This document shows positions 1-9,500 of a stretch of 64,000 bases of DNA, piece after piece. A program made the position numbers and the translations under genes. Source of the stretch: Azorhizobium doebereinerae UFLA1-100 (GTDB lineage: Bacteria; Pseudomonadota; Alphaproteobacteria; Rhizobiales; Xanthobacteraceae); NCBI RefSeq assembly GCF_000473085.1, contig NZ_AXBA01000001.1:62001-126000 (forward strand), in the 5' to 3' direction. The notes under the pieces were generated by a model. It saw nothing but the letters and a program-made list of their open reading frames with translations. It did no database searches and was not told the DNA's origin. Within the stretch, counting starts at the first letter, position 1. Each line of letters opens with the position of its first letter.

Positions 1-319
1 CCTGGAGCAGCACCTCGGTGTCGCTGTGGGTGCGGAACGGCCGCCCCAGCGCTTCCAGTTCGGCACGCAGCTCGCGGTAGTTGTAGATCTCACCATTGTA
101 GCAGAGCCAGTAGCGCTCGCCCGGATCGCAGACCGGCTGGGCGCCGAGCGCCGGATCGATGATGGCGAGGCGCGCCGTGCCCATGGCGCAGGTCGCGTCG
201 AGAAAGGCGCCCGCATCGTCGGGGCCGCGATGGGCAATGGCACCCAGCATGGCGCTCACCGTCCCGGTCGCGCCGGGGTCGCGAGAGGCCGGGCCGAGAA
301 AGCCGACGATGCCGCACAT
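1..319 (-). CDS. AsnB-type glutamine amidotransferase (3' end cut by window)
   Basis: Only the first 106 codons are in the window; the gene continues past position 1. The protein starts M-C-G-I-V-G, so Cys2 is the N-terminal nucleophile of a class II glutamine amidotransferase. AHRGPDDAG, LAIIDP, a YNGEIYNYREL block and HSDTEVLLQ follow in the order of asparagine synthase B. The family uses glutamine ammonia to amidate a carboxylate. The gene lies 32 bp downstream of a discrete acyl carrier protein on the same strand and is divergent from a trans-AT PKS operon. In glutarimide pathways this pairing turns malonyl-ACP into malonamyl-ACP, the nitrogen-bearing starter. That role is inferred from context; the synthetase half is not visible, so an ordinary asparagine synthetase cannot be excluded from this piece alone. 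Confidence 0.9.
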   Translation of the reverse strand, partial: MCGIVGFLGPASRDPGATGTVSAMLGAIAHRGPDDAGAFLDATCAMGTARLAIIDPALGAQPVCDPGERYWLCYNGEIYNYRELRAELEALGRPFRTHSDTEVLLQ

Positions 320-351
320 TTTCCAGCGTGCTCCCGCGTGGCAGGCGTGGG

Positions 352-618
352 TCAGGACGCGGCGCGGGCCGCGGTCTTTTCGGTCACATAGGCGCGGATG
401 CTGGCGAGGCTCACCAGCACGTTGCCGGTCATGTCCTCAAGGGCGAAGGTGATGCCGTATTCCGCCTCCAGGAAGCGATGCAGCTGCACGTAGCCGAATG
501 AATCCATCACCCCCTCGCGGAACAGGTCGGTGTCCTCGGGAAAGGACGCGTCGAACTCCACGAGGAACTGGTCCTCGATGAAGCGACGGATCTTGTCGGT
601 GTCCGGGGACATGGTCAT
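352..618 (-). CDS. discrete acyl carrier protein
   Basis: An 88-residue protein beginning MTMSPDTDKIRRF, with an equally possible start two codons later (position 612). It has the length and helical pattern of a free ACP. The phosphopantetheine site is Ser40 in GVMDSFGY, with DSF in place of the usual DSL. An in-frame start at 660 would add 14 arginine-rich residues unlike any ACP N-terminus. It sits directly upstream of the AsnB-type gene and is probably co-transcribed with it. Glutarimide clusters carry exactly this free ACP as the carrier on which malonate is amidated, so it is the best candidate for the starter carrier. Donor ACP for a beta-branching cassette is the alternative. Confidence 0.85.
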   Translation of the reverse strand: MTMSPDTDKIRRFIEDQFLVEFDASFPEDTDLFREGVMDSFGYVQLHRFLEAEYGITFALEDMTGNVLVSLASIRAYVTEKTAARAAS

Positions 619-775
619 CGTGTCTCGGCCGCGCAGGGACCGCCGCCAGGGCGAATGCAATCCAAGCTAGTGGAGTTGCGCCGCCGGAGGCAAATGGAAT
701 GTGCGTGGATGCACGCTCCCCGAGCCTGCCCTCCACGAGAACCGGGGATCGCGGGCGGCGCGCCCGGCACGCGCC

Positions 776-805
776 TTGACGGGCGGAGAGGCATCTTCCT
801 ATCTT
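776..805 (+). promoter_or_regulatory. candidate sigma70 promoter of the PKS operon
   Basis: In the 272 bp gap between the divergent ACP gene and the first ABC gene, TTGACG (776-781) is followed after 18 bp by TATCTT (800-805). This gives 5/6 and 4/6 matches to the -35 and -10 consensus. It faces the ABC-AT/ER-PKS operon, 86 bp upstream of its first start codon. No clear operator palindrome was seen nearby. Seen by eye only. Confidence 0.4.
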
Positions 806-890
806 GCGCCCGGGCAATCGAAGATCAGCGCTGGCCACGGCTGGAACGGTTGGGTGACTTGCCGGATCATTGCAGGCGCGTGGCTGAAAC

Positions 891-2546
891 ATGTATGTGC
901 TGCGCCTTCTCTATGCCGGGTCCGGGGAAACGCCCTGGCGCGGCCTCGTCATCACCTGCATCGCCGGCATCGGCAACGTCACGCTGATCGGCCTCATCAA
1001 CATCGCGGCGGAGCGGGCGGCCCTGGGCCGGCCGGTGGGGCTCCAGCTGCTGACGCTCTATCTGCTGGCCTTCGGCGTGTTCTATTTCGCCGACCGCATG
1101 TCGCTGCGCGAGGCGAACCGCCTGTTGCAGAACGGCCTGGAGGCGCTGCGGCTGCGCATCGTCGACAAGATCCGCACCTCCGAGCTGCGTACCCTGGAGA
1201 ATATCGGCCAAGGCGAGATCTATGCGACCGTGGTGCAGGAGACCAACCACCTCTCGCAGACCTTCCCGCTGCTGGTCAGCGCGGCCCAGAGCCTCGGCCT
1301 GCTGGGTTTCTGCCTGCTCTACATCGCCATGCTGTCGCAGGCCGCCTTCCTGGTGATCACCGGCGTGACGGTGCTGGGCGTGCTGATGTTCTGGATCCGC
1401 CGCCGCGGCCTGCGGCACGCCATGTTCTCGGTGCACGCCCAGGAAGCGGTGATGCTCACGCAGCTGGCTCATTATACCGAGGGCTTCCAGGAAATCCGCC
1501 TCAACGCCGACAAGAACGATGCGCTGCACCGCTCCTTCATCGATGTGGTGGAGACGCTGGAGGAGAAAGTGGTCGGCATCGGCCGCCAATGGGTGGTGCT
1601 TCTCCTGTTCAGCAATGCCTTCCTGTATTTTCTCGTCGGCGTCGTCATCTTCATCCTGCCGGCCTTCTTTTCCGGCTATACGGACATCATCTACAAGCTG
1701 TCCGCGGTCGCCATATTCTGCGTCGGCCCGGTGACGGCGGTGACCTCCGCCGCCCCGCTGTTCGACCGGGCCGAGACCGGGCTTGAGCATGTCTTCAACC
1801 TGGAGCAGCGGCTGGACGCGGGCGCGCTCGGCCCGTCCGAGGCCTCGCCGGAGGACTTGGCGCGCCTCGCCGACTTCCGCGAGATCAGCCTCGCCTCGGT
1901 CAGTTTCGGCTACCACAAGGAGCACGAGCCCAGCACCTTCGCCGTGGGGCCGTGGAACCTCTCCTTCCGGCGGGGCGAACTGGTGTTCATCACCGGCGCC
2001 AACGGCAGCGGGAAGTCCACGGCGCTGAAGCTCATCTGCGGGCTCTACCAGCCGGACGGCGGACAGATCCTGGTGGACGGCATCCCCGTGCGGCGGGGGC
2101 TGGTGCAGGCCTATCGCGAGCTGTTCTCGACCGTCTTCACCGACTTCCACCTGTTCGAGCGCCTCTATGGGGTCGAGGATGTGGACCCCGAGCGCGTGAA
2201 TGCACTCATCGCCCGCTTCGAATTGTCCGGCAAGGTCAGCTATGCGGACGGGCGCTTCTCCACCCACGACCTTTCCACCGGCCAGCGCAAGCGGCTCGCC
2301 ATGATCGTGGCGCTGCTGGAAGACCGGCCCATCTATCTGTTCGACGAATGGGCCGCCGACCAGGACGTCCGGTTCCGCGAGATCTACTACCTCGAACTGC
2401 TGCCGGAGTTGAAGCGGCAGGGCAAGACCATCATCGCCGTGACCCACGACGACCGCTTCTGGTCGGTGGCCGACCGGCGCATCACGCTGGACCTGGGCGA
2501 GATCCGCACCGTCCCGGCCGCCCTGCCGGCCCCGCAGGAGGGATGA
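891..2546 (+). CDS. ABC half-transporter, cyclic-peptide exporter (SyrD/PvdE-like) family
   Basis: A 551-residue half-transporter. About 310 residues with hydrophobic segments form the membrane domain, followed by a nucleotide-binding domain with Walker A GANGSGKST (from about residue 369), the signature LSTGQRKRLA and Walker B IYLFDEWAADQD. The DEWAxDQD form of Walker B and the short TM domain are typical of the SyrD/PvdE family of secondary-metabolite exporters. The next gene is a paralogue of almost equal length three bases downstream, so the two probably form a heterodimer. Being first in the PKS operon points to export of the product and self-protection. The start codon lacks a strong Shine-Dalgarno sequence. 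Confidence 0.9.
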   Translation: MYVLRLLYAGSGETPWRGLVITCIAGIGNVTLIGLINIAAERAALGRPVGLQLLTLYLLAFGVFYFADRMSLREANRLLQNGLEALRLRIVDKIRTSELRTLENIGQGEIYATVVQETNHLSQTFPLLVSAAQSLGLLGFCLLYIAMLSQAAFLVITGVTVLGVLMFWIRRRGLRHAMFSVHAQEAVMLTQLAHYTEGFQEIRLNADKNDALHRSFIDVVETLEEKVVGIGRQWVVLLLFSNAFLYFLVGVVIFILPAFFSGYTDIIYKLSAVAIFCVGPVTAVTSAAPLFDRAETGLEHVFNLEQRLDAGALGPSEASPEDLARLADFREISLASVSFGYHKEHEPSTFAVGPWNLSFRRGELVFITGANGSGKSTALKLICGLYQPDGGQILVDGIPVRRGLVQAYRELFSTVFTDFHLFERLYGVEDVDPERVNALIARFELSGKVSYADGRFSTHDLSTGQRKRLAMIVALLEDRPIYLFDEWAADQDVRFREIYYLELLPELKRQGKTIIAVTHDDRFWSVADRRITLDLGEIRTVPAALPAPQEG

Positions 2547-2549
2547 GCG

Positions 2550-4202
2550 GTGGTCATCCTCGACTTCATCCGCCGGGCCCCGGCCGCCGATCTCCGCCGC
2601 ATGCTGATCCCCGCCGTGGCGGCGGGCTTCTCCAGCGCGCTGCTGGTGGTCATGATCAACCACGTCGCCGCCGCCGTCGCCACCGGGCGCGGGCCGGGGC
2701 TCGTGAACACCGTCATCTTCGTGGCGTGCTTCATCCTCTATTACCAGAGCAACCGCCTCGCCCTGCTGCGCGCCAACGCGGTCATCGAGCGGCTGCTGAA
2801 GGACCTGCGGGTCCAGGTGATGGACAAGCTGCGCAAGTCCGAGCTGAAGACCGTCGATGGTCTCGGGCGCGGGCACCTGTATGCGCTGGTGTCGCAGGAG
2901 ACCAACCACCTGTCCGTCGCCTTTCCCCTGCTGGTGGATTGCTTTCAGCAAGCCATCCTTCTGGTGGTGTCGATGATCTACCTCGCCCACCTGTCCGCGG
3001 CGTCGTTCATCGTCTATCTGCTCGCCGTCGCCGCCGGCATCTGGAGCTACTGGCAGATCAATGTCGATTTCCGCCACACGCTGCGCCAGACCGTGATCCG
3101 GCAGGGTCGGATGCTGGACGTGGTGGGGGACATCGTGAACGGCTTCAAGGAGCTGCGCCTCAACGGGCGGCGCAGCGCCGCGGCCCTTGCCGGCTACGAG
3201 ACCGCCTCGGGCGAGGCGCGGGCGTCGCTGGCGGCCTCGGGCGAGCACTGGGCGTCGATGATCCTGCTGTTCAGCTTCGTGACCTATTTCGCGCTGGGTG
3301 CGATCGGGTTCATCCTGCCGCAATACCTCACCGCCCATGGCGCCGTCGTGTTCCAGCTGGTCCCGACGCTGCTGTTCTGCTTCGGGCCGCTGGCCAAGAT
3401 CGTCGCCCAGTCGCCCATGTTCATGCAGGCGGCGGTGGGCCTTCGGGCCATTCTGGACGTGGAGCGCCGCCTCGACGCCGCAGGGGCCATCTCGCCCGCC
3501 GAGGCCCGCGCGGCGGCGCCGCAGTTCCACGACTTCCAGCGCATCTCCTATGTGGACCTCGGCTTCTCCCACCGCGATGCCCACGGCGAGCCGCTGTTCA
3601 CCACCGGGCCCTTGAACCTGACGCTCGACCGGGGCGAGGTGCTGTTCATCGTCGGGGGCAACGGCAGCGGCAAGTCCACGACGCTGCGCCTCGTCACCGG
3701 GCTCTATCCGCCGGACACCGGGCTGATCCGGGTGGACGGCACGGCGGTGGAGGGCCGGGGGGTGGCCGGATTCCGGGAGCTGTTCTCCGCCGTCTTTGCC
3801 GACTTTCACCTGTTCGACCGCCTGTACGGCCTCGAAAATGTCGATCCGGTGCGGGTGCAGGACCTGATCGCCGAAATGGGCCTGTCCCATAAAGTGAGCT
3901 ATGCCAACGGTCAGTTCAACCAGACCAGCCTGTCCACCGGACAGCGCAAGCGCCTCGCATTGATCGCCGCCCTGTTGGAGGACCGGCCGGTCTATGTGTT
4001 CGATGAATGGTCGGCGGAACAGGATGTACATTTCAGGCAATATTTCTACACGCGGATACTTGCGGACCTGAAGCAGCGCGGAAAGACCATCATTGTCGTG
4101 ACCCATGACGAGCGATACTGGCACCATGCCGATCGTGTCGTTAGACTAGACTTGGGTACGGTCCTCTGGGACCGCCCGGGGGAGGCATGGATCGCGCCGT
4201 GA
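2550..4202 (+). CDS. ABC half-transporter, second subunit of the pair
   Basis: A 550-residue paralogue of the preceding gene. It has a GTG start three bases after the upstream stop and overlaps the following AT-ER gene by 16 bp, so translation is probably coupled on both sides. Membrane domain first, then Walker A GGNGSGKST, signature LSTGQRKRLA and Walker B VYVFDEWSAEQD, with His in the switch region VVTHDERYW. Segments such as QETNHLS and SELKT are shared with the first subunit, which points to a local duplication. Both subunits keep intact ATPase motifs, so neither looks like a dead half. Likely role: inner-membrane export of the polyketide. Confidence 0.9.
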   Translation: MVILDFIRRAPAADLRRMLIPAVAAGFSSALLVVMINHVAAAVATGRGPGLVNTVIFVACFILYYQSNRLALLRANAVIERLLKDLRVQVMDKLRKSELKTVDGLGRGHLYALVSQETNHLSVAFPLLVDCFQQAILLVVSMIYLAHLSAASFIVYLLAVAAGIWSYWQINVDFRHTLRQTVIRQGRMLDVVGDIVNGFKELRLNGRRSAAALAGYETASGEARASLAASGEHWASMILLFSFVTYFALGAIGFILPQYLTAHGAVVFQLVPTLLFCFGPLAKIVAQSPMFMQAAVGLRAILDVERRLDAAGAISPAEARAAAPQFHDFQRISYVDLGFSHRDAHGEPLFTTGPLNLTLDRGEVLFIVGGNGSGKSTTLRLVTGLYPPDTGLIRVDGTAVEGRGVAGFRELFSAVFADFHLFDRLYGLENVDPVRVQDLIAEMGLSHKVSYANGQFNQTSLSTGQRKRLALIAALLEDRPVYVFDEWSAEQDVHFRQYFYTRILADLKQRGKTIIVVTHDERYWHHADRVVRLDLGTVLWDRPGEAWIAP

Positions 4203-6553
4203 AAGCTTGCATATTTCCCGGCCAGGGGGCGCAGCGGCTGGGGATGGGGACGGAGCTCTTCGCGGAGTTTCCGGCTCTGATCCGGCGTGCTGACGAGGTG
4301 CTCGGCTATTCCATCGAAACGCTCTGCCGGGAGGGGCCGGCCGAGCGGCTGGCGTCAACGCGCTTCACGCAGCCCGCGCTGTTCGTGGTGGGCGCGCTCG
4401 GCTATCTGCGCCACCAGAAGACGCAGGTGCCGCCCGCCTTCCTCCTGGGCCATTCGGTCGCCGAATACGTGGCGCTGTTCGCCGCCGGCGTGCTGGATTT
4501 CGAGACCGCGCTGCGCCTCGTCAGCCTGCGCGGCACCCTCATGGGCGAGGCCGTGGGCGGCGGCATGGCGGCGGTCATCGGGCTCGATGCGCCGCAGATC
4601 GAAGCCGTGCTCGCCAAGCATGCGCCGGGCCGCGTCTATGCGGCCAATTTCAATACGCCGCGGCAGATCGTGATCTCCGGCCTCAGCGCCGAGGTCGCGC
4701 GGCTGGAACCGCACATGACGGCGGCGGGGGCGACCTTTTTCCGCGTGCTCCAGGTCAGCGGCGCCTTCCATACGCCCTTCATGGCGCCGGCGCAGGAGGC
4801 GTTCCGCGCCGAGGTGGCGAAGGTCCGTTTCGCCGAACCGGGCATTCCCGTCCTGTCCAACGTCACCGCCCGCCCGCATGTGCCGGGCCGCATCGCCGAG
4901 CGCATGGTCGAGCAGATCACCGCGCCGGTGCGCTGGTGCGACAGCATCCGCTATGTCCTGGCCGCCGGCCTCGTTCCGGCCGATTTCGAGGAAATCGGCG
5001 TGGAGGGCGCGGCCGTGGTCAAGCCCATGGTCATGCGGACCCAACTGGAGGCGGATCCCCTGAGCCCGGAGGAATTCGCGGCCGCTCGGCAAGAAGCGGC
5101 CGCTCTGCAAGAACAGGACGTGCCCGCCGCCGAGACGGCGCCGCCCGCCGCGGCGCCGATGCCGTCGTTCGCCCCACGCCCGGTTTCGGGTGGGACAAGC
5201 CAGGGCTTCGCCGGCTCCGCGCTCGGTTCGCGCGCCTTCCGCGCGGCGTTCGGGGTCCGCCACGCCTATCTGGCCGGCGGCATGTACCAGGGCATCGCCT
5301 CCACCGACGTGGTGGTGCGCATGGCGCAGGCCGGGCTGCTCGGCTTCTTCGGCAGCGGCGGCCTGCGCCTGCCGGCTATCGAGGCGGCGGTGCGGGACAT
5401 CCAGGCCCGCATTCCGGCCGGCGCGCCCTATGGCATCAACTTCATCGCCAACACCCATTTCCCCGAGCAGGAGGAGGCCCTGGCCGACCTGCTGCTGAAG
5501 CTGGGCGTCCCCCTGATCGAGGCGTCCGCCTTCATGCAGGTGACGCCGGCTCTGGTGCGCTACCGGCTGAAGGGGCTGGCGCGTGACGGCGGCTCCATCC
5601 ATGCCGGGAACCGCATCCTCGCCAAGGTGTCGCGGCCGGACGTGGCCGAGTTCTTCCTCTCCCCGCCGCCCGAGGCGATCCTGACCCGGCTGCTGGCCTC
5701 CGGCGCCGTCACGGCCGAGGAGGCCGCGCTCGGGCGCGCGACGCCGATGGCGGACGCGGTCTGCGTCGAGGCGGATTCCGGTGGCCACACCGACCAGGGC
5801 ATGCCGCTGACCCTGCTGCCCGCCATCCTCAAGGTGCGCGACCGCTGCGCGGCGCTGACGCCGCGCTTCGGCCCGGTGCATGTGGGCGCCGCCGGCGGCG
5901 TCGGCACGCCCGAGGCCGCCGCGGCCATGTTCGTGATGGGGGCCGACTTCATCCTCACCGGCTCGATCAACCAGTCCACGGTGGAGGCCGCCACCAGCGA
6001 CGTGGTGAAGGACCTGCTTGCCGGCATGAACGTGCACGACACGGACTATGCCCCGTCCGGCGAGATGTTCGAGCTCGGCTCCAAGGTGCAGGTGCTGAAG
6101 AAGGGCATCTTCTTTCCCGCCCGCGCCAACAAGCTGGTCAGCCTCTATCGCCAGCACGAGGCGCTGGAGGAGATCGACGGCAAGACCCGCCAGCTGATCG
6201 AGGAGCGTTATTTCAAGCGCAGCCTGGCGCAGGTGTTCGACGAGGTGTGCGCGGCCTATCCCGGCGCCGAGGTGGAGCGCGCCAAGGCCCTGCCCAAGCA
6301 TCGCATGGCCCTCGTATTCCGGCGCTATTTCCGCGATGCCACGCGCTGGGCGCTGGCCGGTAATCTTGAGCACAAGGTGGACTTCCAGGTGCAGTGCGGC
6401 CCGGCGCAGGGCGCGTTCAACCAGTGGGTCGCCGGCACCGAGCTCGCCTCCTGGCGCGCCCGCCATGTGGACGCCATCGCCGACCGCCTGATGGACGAGA
6501 CCGCATCGTTGCTGAACCGGCGCTTCGCCACCATGCTGGGGGGCGCCGCGTGA
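4187..6553 (+). CDS. trans-acting acyltransferase-enoylreductase fusion (PksE/PfaD-type)
   Basis: A 788-residue bifunctional protein. Residues 1 to about 300 are a malonyl acyltransferase: FPGQGAQ at the N-terminus, nucleophile Ser90 in GHSVAEY and His195 in GAFHTPFM. After a proline/alanine linker (about 300-335) comes an FMN-dependent enoylreductase of the PfaD/2-nitropropane-dioxygenase type to the end, with SGGLRLP, EADSGGHTDQG and GAAGGVGTPEA motifs. Neither giant PKS contains an AT domain, so this protein must load malonyl on the ACPs in trans; this is the defining feature of trans-AT systems. The ER half would reduce selected enoyl intermediates, also in trans. It overlaps the ABC gene by 16 bp and PKS1 by 4 bp (GTGA). 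The AT motif GHSVAE differs from the common GHSLGE. Confidence 0.93.
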   Translation: MDRAVKACIFPGQGAQRLGMGTELFAEFPALIRRADEVLGYSIETLCREGPAERLASTRFTQPALFVVGALGYLRHQKTQVPPAFLLGHSVAEYVALFAAGVLDFETALRLVSLRGTLMGEAVGGGMAAVIGLDAPQIEAVLAKHAPGRVYAANFNTPRQIVISGLSAEVARLEPHMTAAGATFFRVLQVSGAFHTPFMAPAQEAFRAEVAKVRFAEPGIPVLSNVTARPHVPGRIAERMVEQITAPVRWCDSIRYVLAAGLVPADFEEIGVEGAAVVKPMVMRTQLEADPLSPEEFAAARQEAAALQEQDVPAAETAPPAAAPMPSFAPRPVSGGTSQGFAGSALGSRAFRAAFGVRHAYLAGGMYQGIASTDVVVRMAQAGLLGFFGSGGLRLPAIEAAVRDIQARIPAGAPYGINFIANTHFPEQEEALADLLLKLGVPLIEASAFMQVTPALVRYRLKGLARDGGSIHAGNRILAKVSRPDVAEFFLSPPPEAILTRLLASGAVTAEEAALGRATPMADAVCVEADSGGHTDQGMPLTLLPAILKVRDRCAALTPRFGPVHVGAAGGVGTPEAAAAMFVMGADFILTGSINQSTVEAATSDVVKDLLAGMNVHDTDYAPSGEMFELGSKVQVLKKGIFFPARANKLVSLYRQHEALEEIDGKTRQLIEERYFKRSLAQVFDEVCAAYPGAEVERAKALPKHRMALVFRRYFRDATRWALAGNLEHKVDFQVQCGPAQGAFNQWVAGTELASWRARHVDAIADRLMDETASLLNRRFATMLGGAA

Positions 6554-9500
6554 CCTCCGCCTTCCTGCCCGGCGGGCGTGCCCATGCGGACGCCCCCATC
6601 GCCATCATCGGCATCGGCCTGCGGCTGCCGGGGGCGGAGACGCTCGACGGCTTCTGGGCGCATCTGGCCGCCGGCCGCTCGCTGATCTCGCAGGTGCCCC
6701 AGCGCCGCTGGGACGCGGCGGCGCTGCACGGCGACCCGGCGAGGGGCAAGACCAACAGCATCTGGGGCGGCTTCGTCCAGGACGCGGACGGCTTCGACCC
6801 GGCCTTCTTCAACATCTCGCCGCGCGAGGCGGCCTGGATGGACCCCCAGCAGCGCTTCGCGCTGGAGACCGCATGGTCGGCGATCGAGGATGCGGGCCTG
6901 CGGGCGCGCGACCTCAAGGGCAGCCGCACCGGCGTCTATGTGGGCGTGTGCCACTGGGACTATGCCGAGCTGATCGAGAAGGAGACCACGGCGCTCGATG
7001 CCTACACCCCCACGGGCATCGCCTTCTCCATCATCGCCAACCGGGTGTCGCATTTCTTCGACTTCCACGGGCCCAGCATCGCCAATGACACCGCCTGCTC
7101 GGCCTCGCTGGTGGCGCTCTACGAGGCGGTGCGGGATCTCCAGAACGGCGATTGCGAGCTGGCGCTGGCCGGCGGCGTCAATCTGTGCTGGTCGCCCAAC
7201 CATTTCATCGTCTTCGCCAAGAGCGGCATGCTCTCCCGCGACGGCCGCGCCAAGGCGTTCGACGCCCGCGCGGACGGCTATGTGCGGGGCGAGGGCGGGG
7301 CGATGCTGCTGCTCAAGCCGCTGGCCCGCGCTTTGGCGGACGGCGATCCCATCCATGCGGTGATCCGCGGCATCGGCACCAACCACGGCGGCCACACCAG
7401 TTCGCTCACGGTGACCAATCCGCAGGCGCAGGCGACACTGATCGCCGAGGTCCACCGCGCGGCCGGCGTCGCGCCCGATACGGTGAGCTATATCGAGGCG
7501 CACGGGCCGGGCACGCCGCTGGGTGACCCCATCGAGATCACCGGCCTGAAGGCGGCCTTCCGCCAGCGCTCCGCCGAGACCGGCGTGGAGCCGGCCCCCG
7601 GCACCTGCGGCATCGGTTCGGTGAAGACCAATATCGGCCATCTGGAAGGCGCCGCCGGGGTCGCCGGCATCGCCAAGGTGCTCGCCGCCCTGCGTCACGG
7701 CGTGCTGCCGCCCAATGTCGGCTTCGAGACCCTGAACCCGCTCATCGCGCTGGAGGGAACCCCGTTCCGCATCCAGGCGTCGGCGACGCCCTGGCCGCGC
7801 GACCCGGCCCGGCCCCGGCGGGCGGGGGTGAGTTCCTTCGGCTTCGGCGGCACCAATGCGCATGTGCTGATCGAGGACGCGCCCATCGGCCCTCTGGCGG
7901 CGCCCGACGCCGGCGAGCCGGTCATCCTGCCGCTTTCCGCGCGCACGTCGGAGCGGCTGCGCGCCTATGCCGAGCGGCTGGCGGATTTCCTCGGCACGTT
8001 CGACGGCGCGATACGCGACCTCGCCTGGACCTTCCAGACCGGCCGAGAGGTTTGGGACTGTCGCGTGGCGTTCGTGGGCTCCGACGTGTCCGCCCTGCGC
8101 GCCGCCGTTGCGGCGTTCCTGGGGGGTGAGGACGACGAGCGGGTGCGCCAGGCGGGCGGAAGCCAGCCGCTCGCCCTCGACGGCGCCCGGCACACGGCGG
8201 ATATGTGGGTCGCCGGCGCCGACGTGACCTGGGCGGATCTCGCCGGCATGCCGCCGCCGCGCCGGATCTTCGCGCCCACCTATCCCTTCGCCCGCGAGCG
8301 GCACTGGTTCGACCCCGGCCTCGGCGTCAAGGACCCCGAGGCGGCGCAGCACCCTTTGCTGCACCGTAACCTGTCGGGCTTCGATGCCCAGCGCTATGTG
8401 ACACGCCTGTCCGGCAGCGAGATGTTCTGGGCCGAGCATCATGTGAACGGCGTGCAGGTGCTGCCCGGCGTGGTGGCGCTGGAGATGGCCCGCGCGGCCT
8501 TCGCGCTGGCCACCGGCCGCGACGGCCCGATGCGGCTGGAGGATCTCGTCTGGGCGCGGCCGATCCGCGCCGGAAACGGCCCCGTCGAGCTGTCCATCCG
8601 GCTGGATCGGGACGACACCGGCACCCGCTTCGCCATCACGGCCCCCGACGCGGCCGGCGGGACCGGCACCGCCGCCACCGGCCGGATCGCGCCGGCGGAC
8701 GGGACGGGCGCGCCGCTCGACCTTGCGGCCTTGCGCGCCCGCGCCACCGCCGTGCTGACGCCCGAAGCCTGCTACGCCCGCCTTGAGGCGAGCGGCGTTG
8801 TGCTCGGCCCAAGCTTCCAGGTGCTGTCCGACGTCCGCGCCGGCGACGGTGTCGTTCTCGCCGCCCTGAAGCTGCCGCGCCGGCTGGCGGCCTCGCTCGA
8901 TGCGTTCCAGCTTCATCCCCTGCTCATGGATGCCGCCATCCAGGCCTGGGTGGCGCTGGATCCGGACGCGCCGGCGGGGGCCGCCATCCCCTTCGCCTGC
9001 GGCCGCATCACGGTGTACGGCCCCTGCACGCCGGGCATGTGGGCCTGCGTCCGCCGCACCGGCAAGGCGGTGGACGGGCTGGTGCAGCTCGATATCGATC
9101 TCGCCGACAGCGAAGGGCGCATCTGCGTCGCCTTCCGCAATCTCGTGCTGCGCCAGTCCGCCGCCCAGTCTGCCGCCCAGTCCGCCGCGCGCGACCCGGA
9201 GGTTCCTGCGGCGCAGACGCAGCCGGCGGACGCGGTCATCTACGCCGTCCCCGCGTGGGAACCCGCGCCGCTCGAAAGCGTCCCACCGGGCTTCGACACC
9301 GAGGTCCTGCTGGTGGGCTTCCCCCCGGACTTCGCCCTGGATCTCGCCGGGCGCACGGGCCTGCCGGTCACGGCTCTGCCCGATGGTTTTGGCGCGGACG
9401 AGGCCTCCGCCTCCGCAGCCCTCTTTCTCGCCGCCCACGCTCACGTCGCGCGCCTGCTGGCCTCGAAGCCGGCACGACCACGGCAGGTGCTCGTCATGGT

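Noticed and set aside
867-4127. Very long open frames antisense to the ABC, AT-ER and PKS genes (also near 4355-6466, 6325-10947, 17305-21876, 29630-36370, 41285-45532)
   Set aside because: They lie opposite recognised domains, their residues are Arg/Gly/His/Gln-rich without motifs, and such frames are expected by chance in DNA of this GC content.
6394-6549. Upstream extension of PKS1 by 52 residues
   Set aside because: The added part is arginine-rich, overlaps the end of the AT-ER gene out of frame, and has no KS or docking homology; GTG 6550 gives a tight GTGA junction.
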